Below are positions 32,804-41,284 of a stretch of DNA of 64,000 nucleotides, one piece after another; the first letter of the stretch is position 1, and each line of letters opens with the position of its first letter. The position numbers and the translations under genes are program-made. Source of the DNA: Anaerolineaceae bacterium (GTDB lineage Bacteria; Chloroflexota; Anaerolineae; Anaerolineales; Anaerolineaceae); NCBI GenBank assembly GCA_011620555.1, contig WOYY01000039.1, positions 1 to 64,000 on the forward strand, written 5' to 3'. Under the pieces are notes generated by a model. That model had not been told where the DNA came from. It did not search any database and saw only the letters and a program-made list of their open reading frames with translations.

Positions 32804-33789
32804 GTGTTGGCCCAGGTCTCCAGGGTCATCTCCACATTATCCAGTAACGCATCGAGTCCCTCGGCTTTTTGGTCGAGGTGCTCTTTGTTTAACTGGAGGA
32901 CATCCAGGCAGTCGTTCCAGGCCGAGGAAGGCTGAGAGTTTAGGGCGCAGTTCAGGTCCGTCCAGGTTTTAAGCAGCGGCCAGAGCGCGCCTTCGGGGGA
33001 ATCGCTTTCCGCCAGCGCCCGGATGCCGTTCAGGTAATAGGTATGCCGGCAGGGCGCCAGGATCACGGGCAGCGGCAGCCCGGCGGACTGGGTGAGTTCG
33101 GAGTCATAGGCATCAATCCAGGCGGTAAGTTGTTCCGGGGTCGCGTCCAAATTGCCCAAAAGGCCGATGAAATTCGTCAGGATGCCCGGCGCTCCCAGGG
33201 CCAGGGACTGCTCGCGGAACCCGACCAGGAACCGGCGGGTGGCGAGAGGAGGGCCGATCAGCCCCACGACAGCGTTAGCGGCCAGGGCCAGGGTTTCCAG
33301 ATAGCGCCGTAGCCAGACTGCGTGGGATTCGGGCGTGGATTTGAGCAGCTTAAGCCATTTCTGCCGGGCAGCTTCCAGAAGTGCGTTGGAGCGGGCCAGG
33401 ACGTTTTCCGGGCTTTGAAAATTGGCGCTGACCCCGGCTTGAATGAACTCCAGCCAGTGATTGGTGTCGTAAAGCAGGGCATCGCTGCGGGTCAGGGGGT
33501 AGCCCAGCCAGGGGTCCTGCCGCAATTGCCGGTGCGGCTCGAAGGCGTCTTTGAGCCTGTGTTGGATATCCAGGGAGATTTCCGGCGTAATCGCTTCGGT
33601 CTCGCGCTCAGTGCTGATCTGGTAGCGGTGGACCAGGACGAGGTCAATATCCGTTGTGCCGCCCAGGAGGGGGTCAGCCGTCAGGACGGAACCAGTCAGA
33701 TAGGCGGCATGAATATCCGGCTCGCTGTGGGTGCGGGACTTGACAGCGTCACGGGCAAATTTTTGAAGCAGATCAGCTGTGATACGCAT
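32794..33789 (-). CDS. Nucleotidyltransferase domain protein
   Basis: I start it at the ATG at 33789, which has GGAGAGGA four bases upstream. The 331-residue protein has an N-terminal pol-beta-type nucleotidyltransferase domain: YLTGSVLTADPLLGGTTDIDLVLVH, with the GS motif and the aspartate pair DID that bind metal. The rest is helical and unknown to me. Members of this fold move nucleotides to proteins, RNA or antibiotics. No HEPN or antitoxin partner gene is adjacent, so a toxin-antitoxin role is not supported. It lies just downstream of the deoxynucleoside kinase gene on the same strand (16 bp), probably cotranscribed. Confidence 0.65.
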   Translation of the reverse strand: MRITADLLQKFARDAVKSRTHSEPDIHAAYLTGSVLTADPLLGGTTDIDLVLVHRYQISTERETEAITPEISLDIQHRLKDAFEPHRQLRQDPWLGYPLTRSDALLYDTNHWLEFIQAGVSANFQSPENVLARSNALLEAARQKWLKLLKSTPESHAVWLRRYLETLALAANAVVGLIGPPLATRRFLVGFREQSLALGAPGILTNFIGLLGNLDATPEQLTAWIDAYDSELTQSAGLPLPVILAPCRHTYYLNGIRALAESDSPEGALWPLLKTWTDLNCALNSQPSSAWNDCLDVLQLNKEHLDQKAEGLDALLDNVEMTLETWANTYV

Positions 33790-33805
33790 AGGTCCTCTCC
33801 TCGAA

Positions 33806-34441
33806 TTATAGATCGATCGGCAAATTTTCCTGGAAAGGAGCCATTTTGAGAGTCTGGCGGATGCGTTGTTCGACCCAATCCAGATCTTCCTTGTTGCGGA
33901 CAAAGTCCAACTGGTTGGTGTTGATGGTGAGCACATTGCCGGTGGAATAATTGGCAAAATGATTTTCGTAAGTCTCATTCAGGGTCGCGATGTAGTTCAC
34001 TTCCATCTGCCGTTCGTAAGGCCGGTCCCGCATCGCGATGCGCTGCATCAGGACGGCCGTATCTGCTTTCAGGTAGACGATCAGGTCCGGCCGGGTGATT
34101 TTTTCACCCAGGGCCTCGTGGACCCGGTAGTACATTTCCAGTTCGTCCCCTTCCAGGTTGACTGCGGCAAAGAGCGAATCCTTATCAAAGGTGTAGTCGG
34201 AGATCAGCCAGGGATTGGTCCTCAGCGCCTCACGGACGCCTTTGCGTTGCTGGTGATAGCGGCTCAGGAGGAAGAAGATCTGGGTCTGGAAGGCATAGCG
34301 GGCGCGGTCCTCGTAGAAATCGCTGAGGAAGGGGTTTTCTTCAAAGATTTCCAGGAGGATTTCCGCTTTAAAATTGTCTTTCAGCAATCGGGCCAGGGTG
34401 GTCTTTCCTACGCCAATCACACCTTCAATGGCAATGTACAT
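33806..34441 (-). CDS. Deoxynucleoside kinase
   Basis: The 211-residue protein matches the deoxyadenosine/deoxyguanosine kinase family: P-loop IEGVIGVGKTTLA (residues 5-17), LLEIFEENPFLSDFY, SDYTFDKDSLFA in the place of the ERS/DRS region, and the lid RDRPYE. It salvages deoxynucleosides to monophosphates in the cytoplasm. It is followed by the nucleotidyltransferase gene in the same direction. The start at 34441 gives the usual MYIAIEG opening. Confidence 0.85.
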   Translation of the reverse strand: MYIAIEGVIGVGKTTLARLLKDNFKAEILLEIFEENPFLSDFYEDRARYAFQTQIFFLLSRYHQQRKGVREALRTNPWLISDYTFDKDSLFAAVNLEGDELEMYYRVHEALGEKITRPDLIVYLKADTAVLMQRIAMRDRPYERQMEVNYIATLNETYENHFANYSTGNVLTINTNQLDFVRNKEDLDWVEQRIRQTLKMAPFQENLPIDL

Positions 34442-34580
34442 ACACGCTCCGCGTCTCAGATGTTAATGTTTATACTTATACCATAGGACGCTGCTGTCTT
34501 GGATTAAAGTGTCCTGCGCTGTCCCATTTTGGGCAGAGAGCGGGTAAAATCAAGAAAATTCTCAAGCGTAAAGGACTTGG

Positions 34581-35102
34581 ATGACCTCCTCACCTTCTCA
34601 ACCCTCTCCCTCAACTAACCGGACCAAATTCATCGTTGTCGGCGTGATGCTGCTGGCTGCGGTGGGGTTCATGGTGATCAGCGCCACCCGGGCAACTGCG
34701 CAGTTTTTCCTCACCGTTGGCGAACTTCAGCAGGCGAACCGGGATTACACGGGTGAAAACCTGCGGGTTTCCGGCGCTGTGATCGGCGGCAGCATCCGCT
34801 ACGATTCGGACACGCACACCCTGCATTTCACGATCGCCAATATCCCCACTGACGAGGATGAGATTAATGCGCAGGGCGGGCTGGAAGCCGTTCTGCACCA
34901 GGCCGCGACGGACCCGGAAGCGGCGCGCTTGGAAGTGGTTTACAGCGGTGCGCCACCTGATATGCTCAAGGAAGAAGCCCAAGCCATCCTGACGGGTTCC
35001 CTGCAGGCCGATGGCACCTTCCTGGCGGAGGAGATCCTGCTGAAATGCCCGTCGAAATATGAGGAAGTGTTGCCGGAGCAGGTGGTCACCGCAGAGCCAT
35101 AG
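34581..35102 (+). CDS. CcmE-like heme chaperone, Cys-type variant
   Basis: The 173-residue protein has an N-terminal membrane anchor (about 17-38) followed by an OB-fold: FFLTVGELQQ, NLRVSGAVIGGSIRY, LEVVYSGAPPDMLKEEAQAILTG, as in CcmE. The heme-binding motif near the C-terminus reads CPSKY (C156 to Y160), so the usual HxxxY histidine is cysteine, the CxxxY variant known from archaea and some bacteria. It would carry heme on the outer membrane face for cytochrome c maturation. No ccmC, ccmF or cytochrome gene is near, so here it is an orphan. Confidence 0.7.
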   Translation: MTSSPSQPSPSTNRTKFIVVGVMLLAAVGFMVISATRATAQFFLTVGELQQANRDYTGENLRVSGAVIGGSIRYDSDTHTLHFTIANIPTDEDEINAQGGLEAVLHQAATDPEAARLEVVYSGAPPDMLKEEAQAILTGSLQADGTFLAEEILLKCPSKYEEVLPEQVVTAEP

Positions 35103-35203
35103 AATGTTCCTTTAAGGGGTGCTTTGCCATTGACAGGGGGTGGATATTTAGATAAAATATGCTTATTCAGAGTGTATTTATCTAATTCAAGAAAGGCAAT
35201 TAA

Positions 35204-35617
35204 ATGATTTCAAATCTGGGCTTCTTTTCCTTATTGTTTCAGCAGGACCCGAATTTCGGTTCGGACGGTGTTTCCCTACTGACCAGTATCTTCAGTTTCA
35301 TCGTCGCAGTTGTCAGCTTGGTGGCCATGTGGAAGGTCTTTGTCAAGGCGGGCAAGCCTGGTTGGGCGGTTCTGATCCCGATCTATAACGTCTATGTCCT
35401 GCTTGAGATTGTTGGGCGTCCCTGGTGGTGGCTCTTGCTGATGCTGATCCCCCTTGTCAATTTCGTTATTGCTATCATCCTGATGATCGACCTGGCAAAA
35501 TCCTTTGGTAAAGGGGCTGGGTTTGGTGTGGGGTTATTTTTCCTCAATTTTATTTTTATGCTGATTCTGGCTTTTGGCGACGCGCAATACGCGGGTCCCT
35601 CGGCCGCGGCAATGTAA
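35204..35617 (+). CDS. DUF5684-type membrane protein
   Basis: The 137-residue protein has four transmembrane helices. The central motif MWKVFVKAGKPGWAVLIPIYNVYVLLEIVGRPWWWLLL is characteristic of the DUF5684 family, sometimes found near signal peptidases; function is unknown. It stands alone with a strong terminator after it. Start at 35204 follows AAGAAAGG. Confidence 0.7.
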   Translation: MISNLGFFSLLFQQDPNFGSDGVSLLTSIFSFIVAVVSLVAMWKVFVKAGKPGWAVLIPIYNVYVLLEIVGRPWWWLLLMLIPLVNFVIAIILMIDLAKSFGKGAGFGVGLFFLNFIFMLILAFGDAQYAGPSAAAM

Positions 35618-35630
35618 GTTTTCGGTAGGA

Positions 35631-35672
35631 AAAGGGTCTGTCCCTTACTTTTGGGACAGCCCCTTTTTTTGC
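35631..35672 (+). terminator. Intrinsic terminator
   Basis: AAAGGG-CTGTCCC pairs with GGGACAG-CCCTTT across an 8-nt loop, followed by T7. Confidence 0.8.
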
Positions 35673-35708
35673 CTTTATTCTAAAATGCCTTATTAGGCAT
35701 GTTTTAAT

Positions 35709-35745
35709 CAAAAAGGAGCTGCCTTTTTAGACAGCCCCTTTGTGT
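35709..35745. terminator. Second terminator-like hairpin
   Basis: AAAGG-GCTG pairs with CAGC-CCTTT around an A/T-rich loop, 40 bp after the first. It may also serve the M28 gene on the minus strand. Confidence 0.45.
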
Positions 35746-35813
35746 TTAAAGAGCCAACGTTAACGTTGCTGCGCTCAGGGAACTTATGCGCAAGACCTGC
35801 ACAGAGCCGCTGC

Positions 35814-36950
35814 CTACTGCTGCAAAGGGCAGAGGTCAGCGGCTGGCGCTGCTCTCTGCGATCTGAACCCATCTACCAATTCAATGTTGCCAGGCTTCAT
35901 CGGTCTGCCCTCGAGCGGGCCGGCAATCTGCGCCAGCGCGGCCAGGCTGGCTTTCAGGATTGCAAAGCCCGTGTCGGGGTTGATATAGGTCAGCGTGTCC
36001 GTCGTGAGGTGATACTGGGGGTTGCGGTCCGTCACGCCGCAGACCCCGCCCGGCTGGAAGGTGAAATTCTCAATCACCATCACGGCCGGGATGCCGTTCA
36101 GCCAGAAGGCGTTGTGGTCCGAATAGCTGTAGGCGCTGGCATCGTCGATCAGGTCGAATTGCAAATCCAGATCGTAAGCCTCAATCACGGTTTGCAGACA
36201 ATGGCCGATTGCCTGAGAGCCGTCCATCCGGCCGGCATGGACTTCAAAGCAGCGGTCGTTGTCCCAATCGAAGCCGAACATATCGAGGTTGATCACGGCC
36301 TGGATCCTCGGCAGCCAATCGGCGTAATCCTCCACGAAATATTCGCTGCCCCGGCGGGATTGTTCCTCCCCGCTGAACCAGATCAGGTTGATGGTGCGGG
36401 AGAAGTGGGCATTGCGCAGCAGGCGGGCGGCTTCCAGCAAGCCGGCCGCGCCGGTGCCGTTATCGTCCGCGCCGGGGGCCAGCCCCTGCTCCTGGTCGGA
36501 GGTGCTGTCCAGATGGGCCACCAGCAGCACCCGCTCATCCATCCGGTCCGGGTCTTCGCCCGGGAAGGTCAGGATCAGGTTCTTCCAGTTCCGCTCCGGG
36601 TGCTTTTCGCTGTAGGGGAAATCGTAGGTATGGATGGTGAAATCCGCCCCTTCGCTGAAGCCCAAACTTTCCAATTCCGCTTGGAGGTAGTCAAAGGCGC
36701 TCGGCTTGAACTGAGGTTCAAAGAGGGTATAACTGCTGCGGGACCTAATCAAAGCTTCGCCCTCAGCGGTTGGGATGGGGGCCGCGCCGGAGAGTTCGGC
36801 GATCCATTGCACCCAGCGCGCCTGGTCGGCCTGGTTCAGCAGGTCCGCCACCAGGGGATCATAGCCGCATTGGAAGTCCGCAGCTGCGGGGGCCGTCACA
36901 GAGGCCAGGATCAGGGCTGCAGCGATCAGCGATTGGAGGATGCGCGGCAT
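35814..36950 (-). CDS. Secreted M28 family zinc peptidase
   Basis: The 378-residue protein has a signal peptide (about 1-24) and the full metal and catalytic set of M28 aminopeptidases: VAHLDS, GADDNGTGAAGL, FSGEEQSRRGSEYF, INLDMFG and YSDHNAFW, with YHLTTDT near the end. It should remove N-terminal residues from peptides outside the cell using two zinc ions. Its gene begins 2 bp after the end of a related but shortened paralogue, so both are in one transcript. Confidence 0.85.
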   Translation of the reverse strand: MPRILQSLIAAALILASVTAPAAADFQCGYDPLVADLLNQADQARWVQWIAELSGAAPIPTAEGEALIRSRSSYTLFEPQFKPSAFDYLQAELESLGFSEGADFTIHTYDFPYSEKHPERNWKNLILTFPGEDPDRMDERVLLVAHLDSTSDQEQGLAPGADDNGTGAAGLLEAARLLRNAHFSRTINLIWFSGEEQSRRGSEYFVEDYADWLPRIQAVINLDMFGFDWDNDRCFEVHAGRMDGSQAIGHCLQTVIEAYDLDLQFDLIDDASAYSYSDHNAFWLNGIPAVMVIENFTFQPGGVCGVTDRNPQYHLTTDTLTYINPDTGFAILKASLAALAQIAGPLEGRPMKPGNIELVDGFRSQRAAPAADLCPLQQ

Positions 36951-36952
36951 GG

Positions 36953-37744
36953 TTAATGGCCCTCGGGTTCGGCGATGGCGGCTGTGGTGAGGATGGCGGC
37001 CTGGGCGATGTCAAAAGCGGTGCTGGGGTTGATCTCGGAGGCGAGGTCGCCCTCGGTGTGATAGTTGGGGTTGCGGTCGATCTCGCCGCAGCCGGAACTG
37101 GCATCCTGGGTCATGAAATTTTCCAACACCAGCGCCGCAGCGGTGAGGCTGTCGAGGTGAGCGGTCAGCAGGATTTCCTGCTGCGCCAGTTGCGGGTCGG
37201 TTCCCGGGATGACGGCGATCAGGTTTTTCCAGGGCGTCTCTGTTTCGTCATCAAAGGGCAGATAGTCTTCAACGAACAGGGTCTCCTGGCTCAGGTAGCC
37301 CCAAAGCAGCAACTGGTCATGCACAAATTCAAAGGCGCGGGCAGCGGGGTCTCCGTTGAAGAGGCTCTCAGTATAGCGGGTTTGGATGGTGTAGCTTTCC
37401 CCGTTGAGTTCCACCGGTTTGGCTCCTGAGAGCAGTTCGATCCAAGGGAGCCACTGCTCCGCACTCAGGTCCGCCCGGAGGGCATCAACCGCGGGGGTAT
37501 AGACGCAGGTATAGGGAGCATTGCTTGGGTCATCTTCGGCAAAGGGGGGAACAGGGTTTTGGGGGTTGGGCGGGAGGGTGCCCGTCGCGGCGGGCAGCGG
37601 TGTCTCAGCGCTTAGGTTCACGGCCGGCGTGGACCGCTTGGAGAGAGCGGGCAGTGCGCCCCTCCAACGGGCCAGGGCCAGCAGGATCAGGGCTGCGATG
37701 ACCAGAGCAAAGAGAATTATCAAGGTTTTTCGGCGTCTCGTCAT
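36953..37744 (-). CDS. M28 peptidase paralogue with internal in-frame deletion
   Basis: The start is taken at the ATG at 37744; a TTG 18 bases earlier is possible. The 263-residue product has an N-terminal anchor and follows the neighbouring M28 peptidase closely at both ends: LLTAHLDS, then directly AALVLENFMTQ and GEIDRNPNYHTEGDLASEINPST. Against the neighbour (HLDS ... MVIENFTFQ, VTDRNPQYHLTTDTLTYINPDT) about 130 residues are missing, including the ADDN, GEE and NLDM motifs. It keeps the frame but cannot be an active M28 enzyme. It may be decaying or may act as a binding or decoy protein. Confidence 0.7.
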   Translation of the reverse strand: MTRRRKTLIILFALVIAALILLALARWRGALPALSKRSTPAVNLSAETPLPAATGTLPPNPQNPVPPFAEDDPSNAPYTCVYTPAVDALRADLSAEQWLPWIELLSGAKPVELNGESYTIQTRYTESLFNGDPAARAFEFVHDQLLLWGYLSQETLFVEDYLPFDDETETPWKNLIAVIPGTDPQLAQQEILLTAHLDSLTAAALVLENFMTQDASSGCGEIDRNPNYHTEGDLASEINPSTAFDIAQAAILTTAAIAEPEGH

Positions 37745-37936
37745 TTCAGAGCCTTTTGTCAAGCGAGGGGAAATTCCCTGCTGTCATTATACCTGCGCGC
37801 TTTCTTGGGCGGGTCATACGCGGGTGGGGGTTGCCGGGCAGGGCCGGCTGGGCAGGCGTGAATCGGAAAGGGCAGGTCCGTTTTAGCCTGCGAAGAGAAG
37901 CGCTTGGCTTGAGATCGGGAAGAAAGTTGGGCCTAA

Positions 37937-37978
37937 AGCGGCCAGAACCAGGGGACCATCAGGATCGGGATGGGCCGA
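37937..37978. repeat. Direct repeat, left copy, bounding the accessory island
   Basis: A 42-base segment starting AGCGGCCAGAACCAGGGGAC and ending GGATGGGCCGA. The right copy at 41592-41632 is identical except for one missing A. The pair encloses 3.6 kb of AT-rich accessory DNA. Confidence 0.65.
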
Positions 37979-38091
37979 TCGCCCAAAATGGGTCACAAGC
38001 AGTCGGTGTTGGTGGGATCCTTATTGGAGACAATTTTCAGGGCAATATCTATATGGGGCAGCGACCCCGAAGAGGCAGCGAAACAACTTGA
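37972..38091 (+). pseudogene. Possible N-terminal remnant of a multidomain NTPase/CHAT-type protein
   Basis: One frame reads GPIAQNGSQAVGVGGILIGD then NFQGNIYMGQ and stops at 38091. Glycine/alanine-rich openings of this style (AIAQG...AVGAGGV...I.GNV.G.IY.G) are familiar from large Chloroflexota STAND NTPase, CHAT and SUMF1-type proteins. No start codon context and no downstream domain remain. This is pattern memory, not alignment. Confidence 0.25.
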
Positions 38092-38103
38092 TGTCTACCT
38101 TTC

Positions 38104-38213
38104 ATAATGTGGATTATCGTAGAGAACGTAGATCTTCGGGATTTTTCCAAAGGTAACGTTGCCGTCATGGCGATCAAAACAATTGTAATATTACATGTAA
38201 AAAATATCGTCAC
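38104..38213 (-). pseudogene. Duplicated 3' fragment of the lipoprotein-like gene at 40418-40777
   Basis: About 110 bp here match 40419-40528 at roughly 85 percent by eye. The minus strand reads DDIFYM, a stop, then FDRHDGNVTFGKIPKIYVLY, against DDIFYMYHYNYFDRHDGIVT in the intact copy. The in-frame stop and missing 5' part make it a dead duplicate. Confidence 0.7.
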
Positions 38214-38232
38214 TGTAAGTGTGCCGCAAAAT

Positions 38233-39630
38233 TCAATCAGGCAATTTGTTCCAAATCAAGTCTATAGAGCAATTGGTTAGTTGTGCTCCTTCGCTGGGGG
38301 AGAAGAATTTGCTGTTTTCACAATCGGTTACTTTCATCTCCAAACTTTCAGTTCCATCCTCCTGTATAGTCAATTTAAGGGTGCCGAAAATGGTGATATC
38401 AAAATCGACATCTTGATAAACTACGTAAACTAAATACCTTGGTACAAGATTTCCATAGCCATCATAAATTGATGAGGCATATTGATTGGGTTGATGTACA
38501 CTTCCCGTGAGAGTCATTTCAAAAGGTGCTGTGATGAATTTTGAGTTCTGATCCTCCTGGATTGTAAATTGAGAAGATGGAATGCTTCCAATGATATCCG
38601 CATGTCCTTCTGAAACTGTAAGCTTGTCTTCATCTTCGTAGTAGTATAAGGCGATTGCAGAAAAATTTCCCAGGATTTTATTTTCAGTATCGTCAATCAT
38701 GACTGACATAACCCATTTCTCAATACTCTGCGGTATAAAACTCCAGCCAGATTCCACCCCCTCGTTAGAGTAATACTGGCCGTTGGAAGTGTAAGGCAAT
38801 GCAGGAATAGGTCCCCACAAGGTAATATCCACAAGGTCAGGCAGATTAGTTATGCTATTAAACGTAAAGGATTCTTCCATTTCCTGTTGATCGGCAGATT
38901 GTTGTGGCAGCCGGTCAGAGCGTGGGGAGCCGCCGTTAATGATGGAATCAGTCAACTCGTTACCGATATCCGGCAAGCGGCTTGCCTCGGCCAACAACCG
39001 GGCGTGGGCGCGGTCAAGCTGTGGAAAAAGCTCTGCCCGGATGATACTGGCAGCGCTGCCGCCCAGGGGTCCCAACAACCGATTCCAGCCCAGGTTGATC
39101 CGGCCCTGGACAATGGATCGAGGAGAAATTATGACCGAGTTGATCGTTTCACGGATATTCTCTTCAACCACGGTTTCAACCTTATTTCCAACCTGATCCA
39201 TAACGAAACAAACCGCCCGCCCTAAAGACCGGCCTGCCTGCCGGAAAAAACCTCCCCGCTGCAAGCGACGCTCGAGTTTATCTGCTTGTTCTCTGAGTTG
39301 ACCTGATTTTAACCATAGGGCATTTTGTACTTGTGCATCTCGTTCGCCATATTTTTGAGCGTAATACCAGTAATAATCAGCGAGCAGGCGAAGTTGGTTG
39401 GCCTTTTCTTGCTGGGTTTGCGATATTGGTTTTATAAACTTACCGGTCCCGCTGTTAATTCCAGTTATTACAGCGTTCTCACCGATCAGATTCATGCGCG
39501 CAGTTAACATGAGGAGAAAAGACTCATCCATCCGGTACTGGTTTTTGGGGTATGGATTGGCGCTGCAGGAGGAAACCAGGGCTATAACCACCAGCAGAAG
39601 AATGGAACGATAAATGGAAGTTTTTTTCAT
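38233..39630 (-). CDS. Uncharacterised lipoprotein of the accessory island
   Basis: I do not recognise this 465-residue protein. It has a lipoprotein signal peptide with lipobox VSSC (cysteine 22), a helical N-terminal half (about 30-230) that includes a run of charged residues LREQADKLERRLQRGG, and a beta-rich C-terminal half with Tyr- and Asp-rich strands. The codon use is AT-rich compared with the surrounding chromosome. Its ATG overlaps the TGA of the gene before it (ATGA at 39630-39627), so the two are translationally coupled. Confidence 0.65.
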   Translation of the reverse strand: MKKTSIYRSILLLVVIALVSSCSANPYPKNQYRMDESFLLMLTARMNLIGENAVITGINSGTGKFIKPISQTQQEKANQLRLLADYYWYYAQKYGERDAQVQNALWLKSGQLREQADKLERRLQRGGFFRQAGRSLGRAVCFVMDQVGNKVETVVEENIRETINSVIISPRSIVQGRINLGWNRLLGPLGGSAASIIRAELFPQLDRAHARLLAEASRLPDIGNELTDSIINGGSPRSDRLPQQSADQQEMEESFTFNSITNLPDLVDITLWGPIPALPYTSNGQYYSNEGVESGWSFIPQSIEKWVMSVMIDDTENKILGNFSAIALYYYEDEDKLTVSEGHADIIGSIPSSQFTIQEDQNSKFITAPFEMTLTGSVHQPNQYASSIYDGYGNLVPRYLVYVVYQDVDFDITIFGTLKLTIQEDGTESLEMKVTDCENSKFFSPSEGAQLTNCSIDLIWNKLPD

Positions 39631-40247
39631 TGCTCCTCCGTTAATGCAATTGCCTCAACATACATCAAGCGGTTGTTCTTCATACCAAAAGCCAATTGCT
39701 CAGCATATAGAACTTGTCCATCCTGCACGATTTCGGGTTCGAGTGGCAGGATCAAAAATTCCTGGATACCAGTTGACATCTTCAGCATATCCAGCGACAT
39801 AAAAGCTGAAAACTGTTCCGGGTGGTATAAAACCGGCAGGGTATTGAATGAAGTTGATTCGATTGTTTCCTGACTGACAAGTTCCCCATCTATAAATGTC
39901 AGAGTGCTGCCTGTACTGTAGTAGTTCCATGTCTCGGAGCGCGTTGCCTGGTCGTATCCTTCATCCGGATTGATCTGGTAAAAATAGATCGTGAAGGCTT
40001 CCGGGTAACCTCTTTCATCAATACACTGTTGTTGGGCTGGTGATAAATGATAAAAAGGCTCGCTTGATTTTTGCGGAAAGAGGTTTTTTTCGATCCTGGG
40101 CGTTTGCAAGTAGGCATTTCGGATTAAAAATCCACCCAACACAACTACTGCAAAAATGAAAATTAATAAGCCTCCACCTGCTATAAACTTGAAATCATGG
40201 TTTTTTTTGTGGGTAGCATCAGGCTCATTTCCATTTTTACGATTCAT
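39627..40247 (-). CDS. Uncharacterised single-pass membrane protein of the accessory island
   Basis: This 206-residue protein has a short basic cytoplasmic start, one transmembrane helix at about 21-43 (FIAGGGLLIFIFAVVVLGGFL), and an extracellular domain containing SPAQQQCIDERGYPEAFTIY, a pattern I have seen in other uncharacterised Chloroflexota surface proteins. Its TGA overlaps the start of the 465-residue lipoprotein gene downstream, which suggests the products work together at the cell surface. Confidence 0.65.
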   Translation of the reverse strand: MNRKNGNEPDATHKKNHDFKFIAGGGLLIFIFAVVVLGGFLIRNAYLQTPRIEKNLFPQKSSEPFYHLSPAQQQCIDERGYPEAFTIYFYQINPDEGYDQATRSETWNYYSTGSTLTFIDGELVSQETIESTSFNTLPVLYHPEQFSAFMSLDMLKMSTGIQEFLILPLEPEIVQDGQVLYAEQLAFGMKNNRLMYVEAIALTEEQ

Positions 40248-40417
40248 GGTTCAGCATCTCCTGGTTGTTGGGTACATCTCGTGGTCAGATGACAAGAATA
40301 CAAGCTACTCAGAAAATAAGGTCACCTGTTTTTTTTATCCTGTGATCATTCCCCACACGGGTTCATCAAGTTGACAGAGAGCTTCTCTAATTTCGCATCA
40401 CCATATGGTATCCATTC

Positions 40418-40777
40418 TCAATGTGAATTATCGTAGAGGACGTAGATTTTCGGGATTTTTTGAAAAGTAACGATACCGTCATGGCGATCAAAATAATTGT
40501 AATGGTACATGTAAAAAATATCGTCCTTCGCTATTTTGATCGCACTTATTGTTACCAGGTCTCCCTCAAGACCAACGATATTGTGCCAAACGAGTAGATT
40601 GGATCCGGAATTATTGGTAAAAGTGTAATCCGCTCCGCATGAATAATCATCCGGGTTGGCTTTCCCGAACAGCTCTGTTGTAATCTCAAGAACTGCAGTG
40701 TATTGGTTGCCTGCCGGGACACAAGCCTCCAAAGGACATGGATCATTGCCCGGTGCATCAATGCAGCGCACGCCCAT
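40418..40777 (-). CDS. Second part of an interrupted island gene
   Basis: The 119-residue frame opens MGVRCIDAPGNDPCPLEACV, contains several cysteines and an immunoglobulin-like beta pattern (QYTAVLEITTELFG ... YTFTNNSGSNLLVWHN), and ends KIYVLYDNSH. It is in the same frame as the upstream piece at 40781-41026, separated only by TGA GAA, and has no ribosome binding site of its own, so it is probably the C-terminal part of a gene broken by a nonsense mutation. A 110-bp copy of its 3' end lies at 38104. Confidence 0.5.
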   Translation of the reverse strand: MGVRCIDAPGNDPCPLEACVPAGNQYTAVLEITTELFGKANPDDYSCGADYTFTNNSGSNLLVWHNIVGLEGDLVTISAIKIAKDDIFYMYHYNYFDRHDGIVTFQKIPKIYVLYDNSH

Positions 40778-40780
40778 TTC

Positions 40781-41026
40781 TCATGCATATTCCATCGCGC
40801 TATTAGGTTCTAGCAAGTCATTTGCTTCAACTTGAGGTGTGACAGCTGCCCTGGTTTGTTCAGCGATCGCTTCATCTACAGCCCCAATTAAGATCCTTCT
40901 ACCCTGGCTGTCAACCAATGAAAAGGCACTTTCAAAAAATTTACATCCCAGAAGAAAATCAAATATAAACGAAAATAGAATTAAGGTGGGTCGATGTTTT
41001 TTTGAAGTTTTTTCTGAATTGATCAT
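40781..41026 (-). CDS. First part of an interrupted island gene, lipoprotein-like
   Basis: The ATG at 41026 is preceded by GGAGGG. The 81-residue frame starts with a signal sequence ending in a lipobox-like FLLGC at residues 24-28, then FFESAFSLVDSQGRRILIGAVDEA and a short helical stretch, and stops with TGA at 40781. The same frame continues after one codon as the next entry. Readthrough or a single TGA-to-sense change would give one protein of about 200 residues. Confidence 0.5.
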   Translation of the reverse strand: MINSEKTSKKHRPTLILFSFIFDFLLGCKFFESAFSLVDSQGRRILIGAVDEAIAEQTRAAVTPQVEANDLLEPNSAMEYA

Positions 41027-41284
41027 TGCAACCCTCCATAAAAATTTTGCTTCTATGGGGAATTAAAAATATATCCTTCTGCCTTTATTTTTCGAGACTA
41101 TCCGAATTTCAATGTCAAAAAACTTCTTTAAAGTCCACCCGATATTGAATTTGACATTATTTTGTATATTGTAACATTTTTCACACACAAATACATCGAA
41201 AAATATCTCCAAACATCATTACAGGGAATATAATCAAAAATATTAGTATCTTTACATATTAACTTTTTTATAATAGCAAGCAAG

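Noticed and set aside
32794-33789. Nucleotidyltransferase as a MNT/HEPN toxin-antitoxin module
   Set aside because: The protein is too long for a minimal MNT and no HEPN gene is adjacent.
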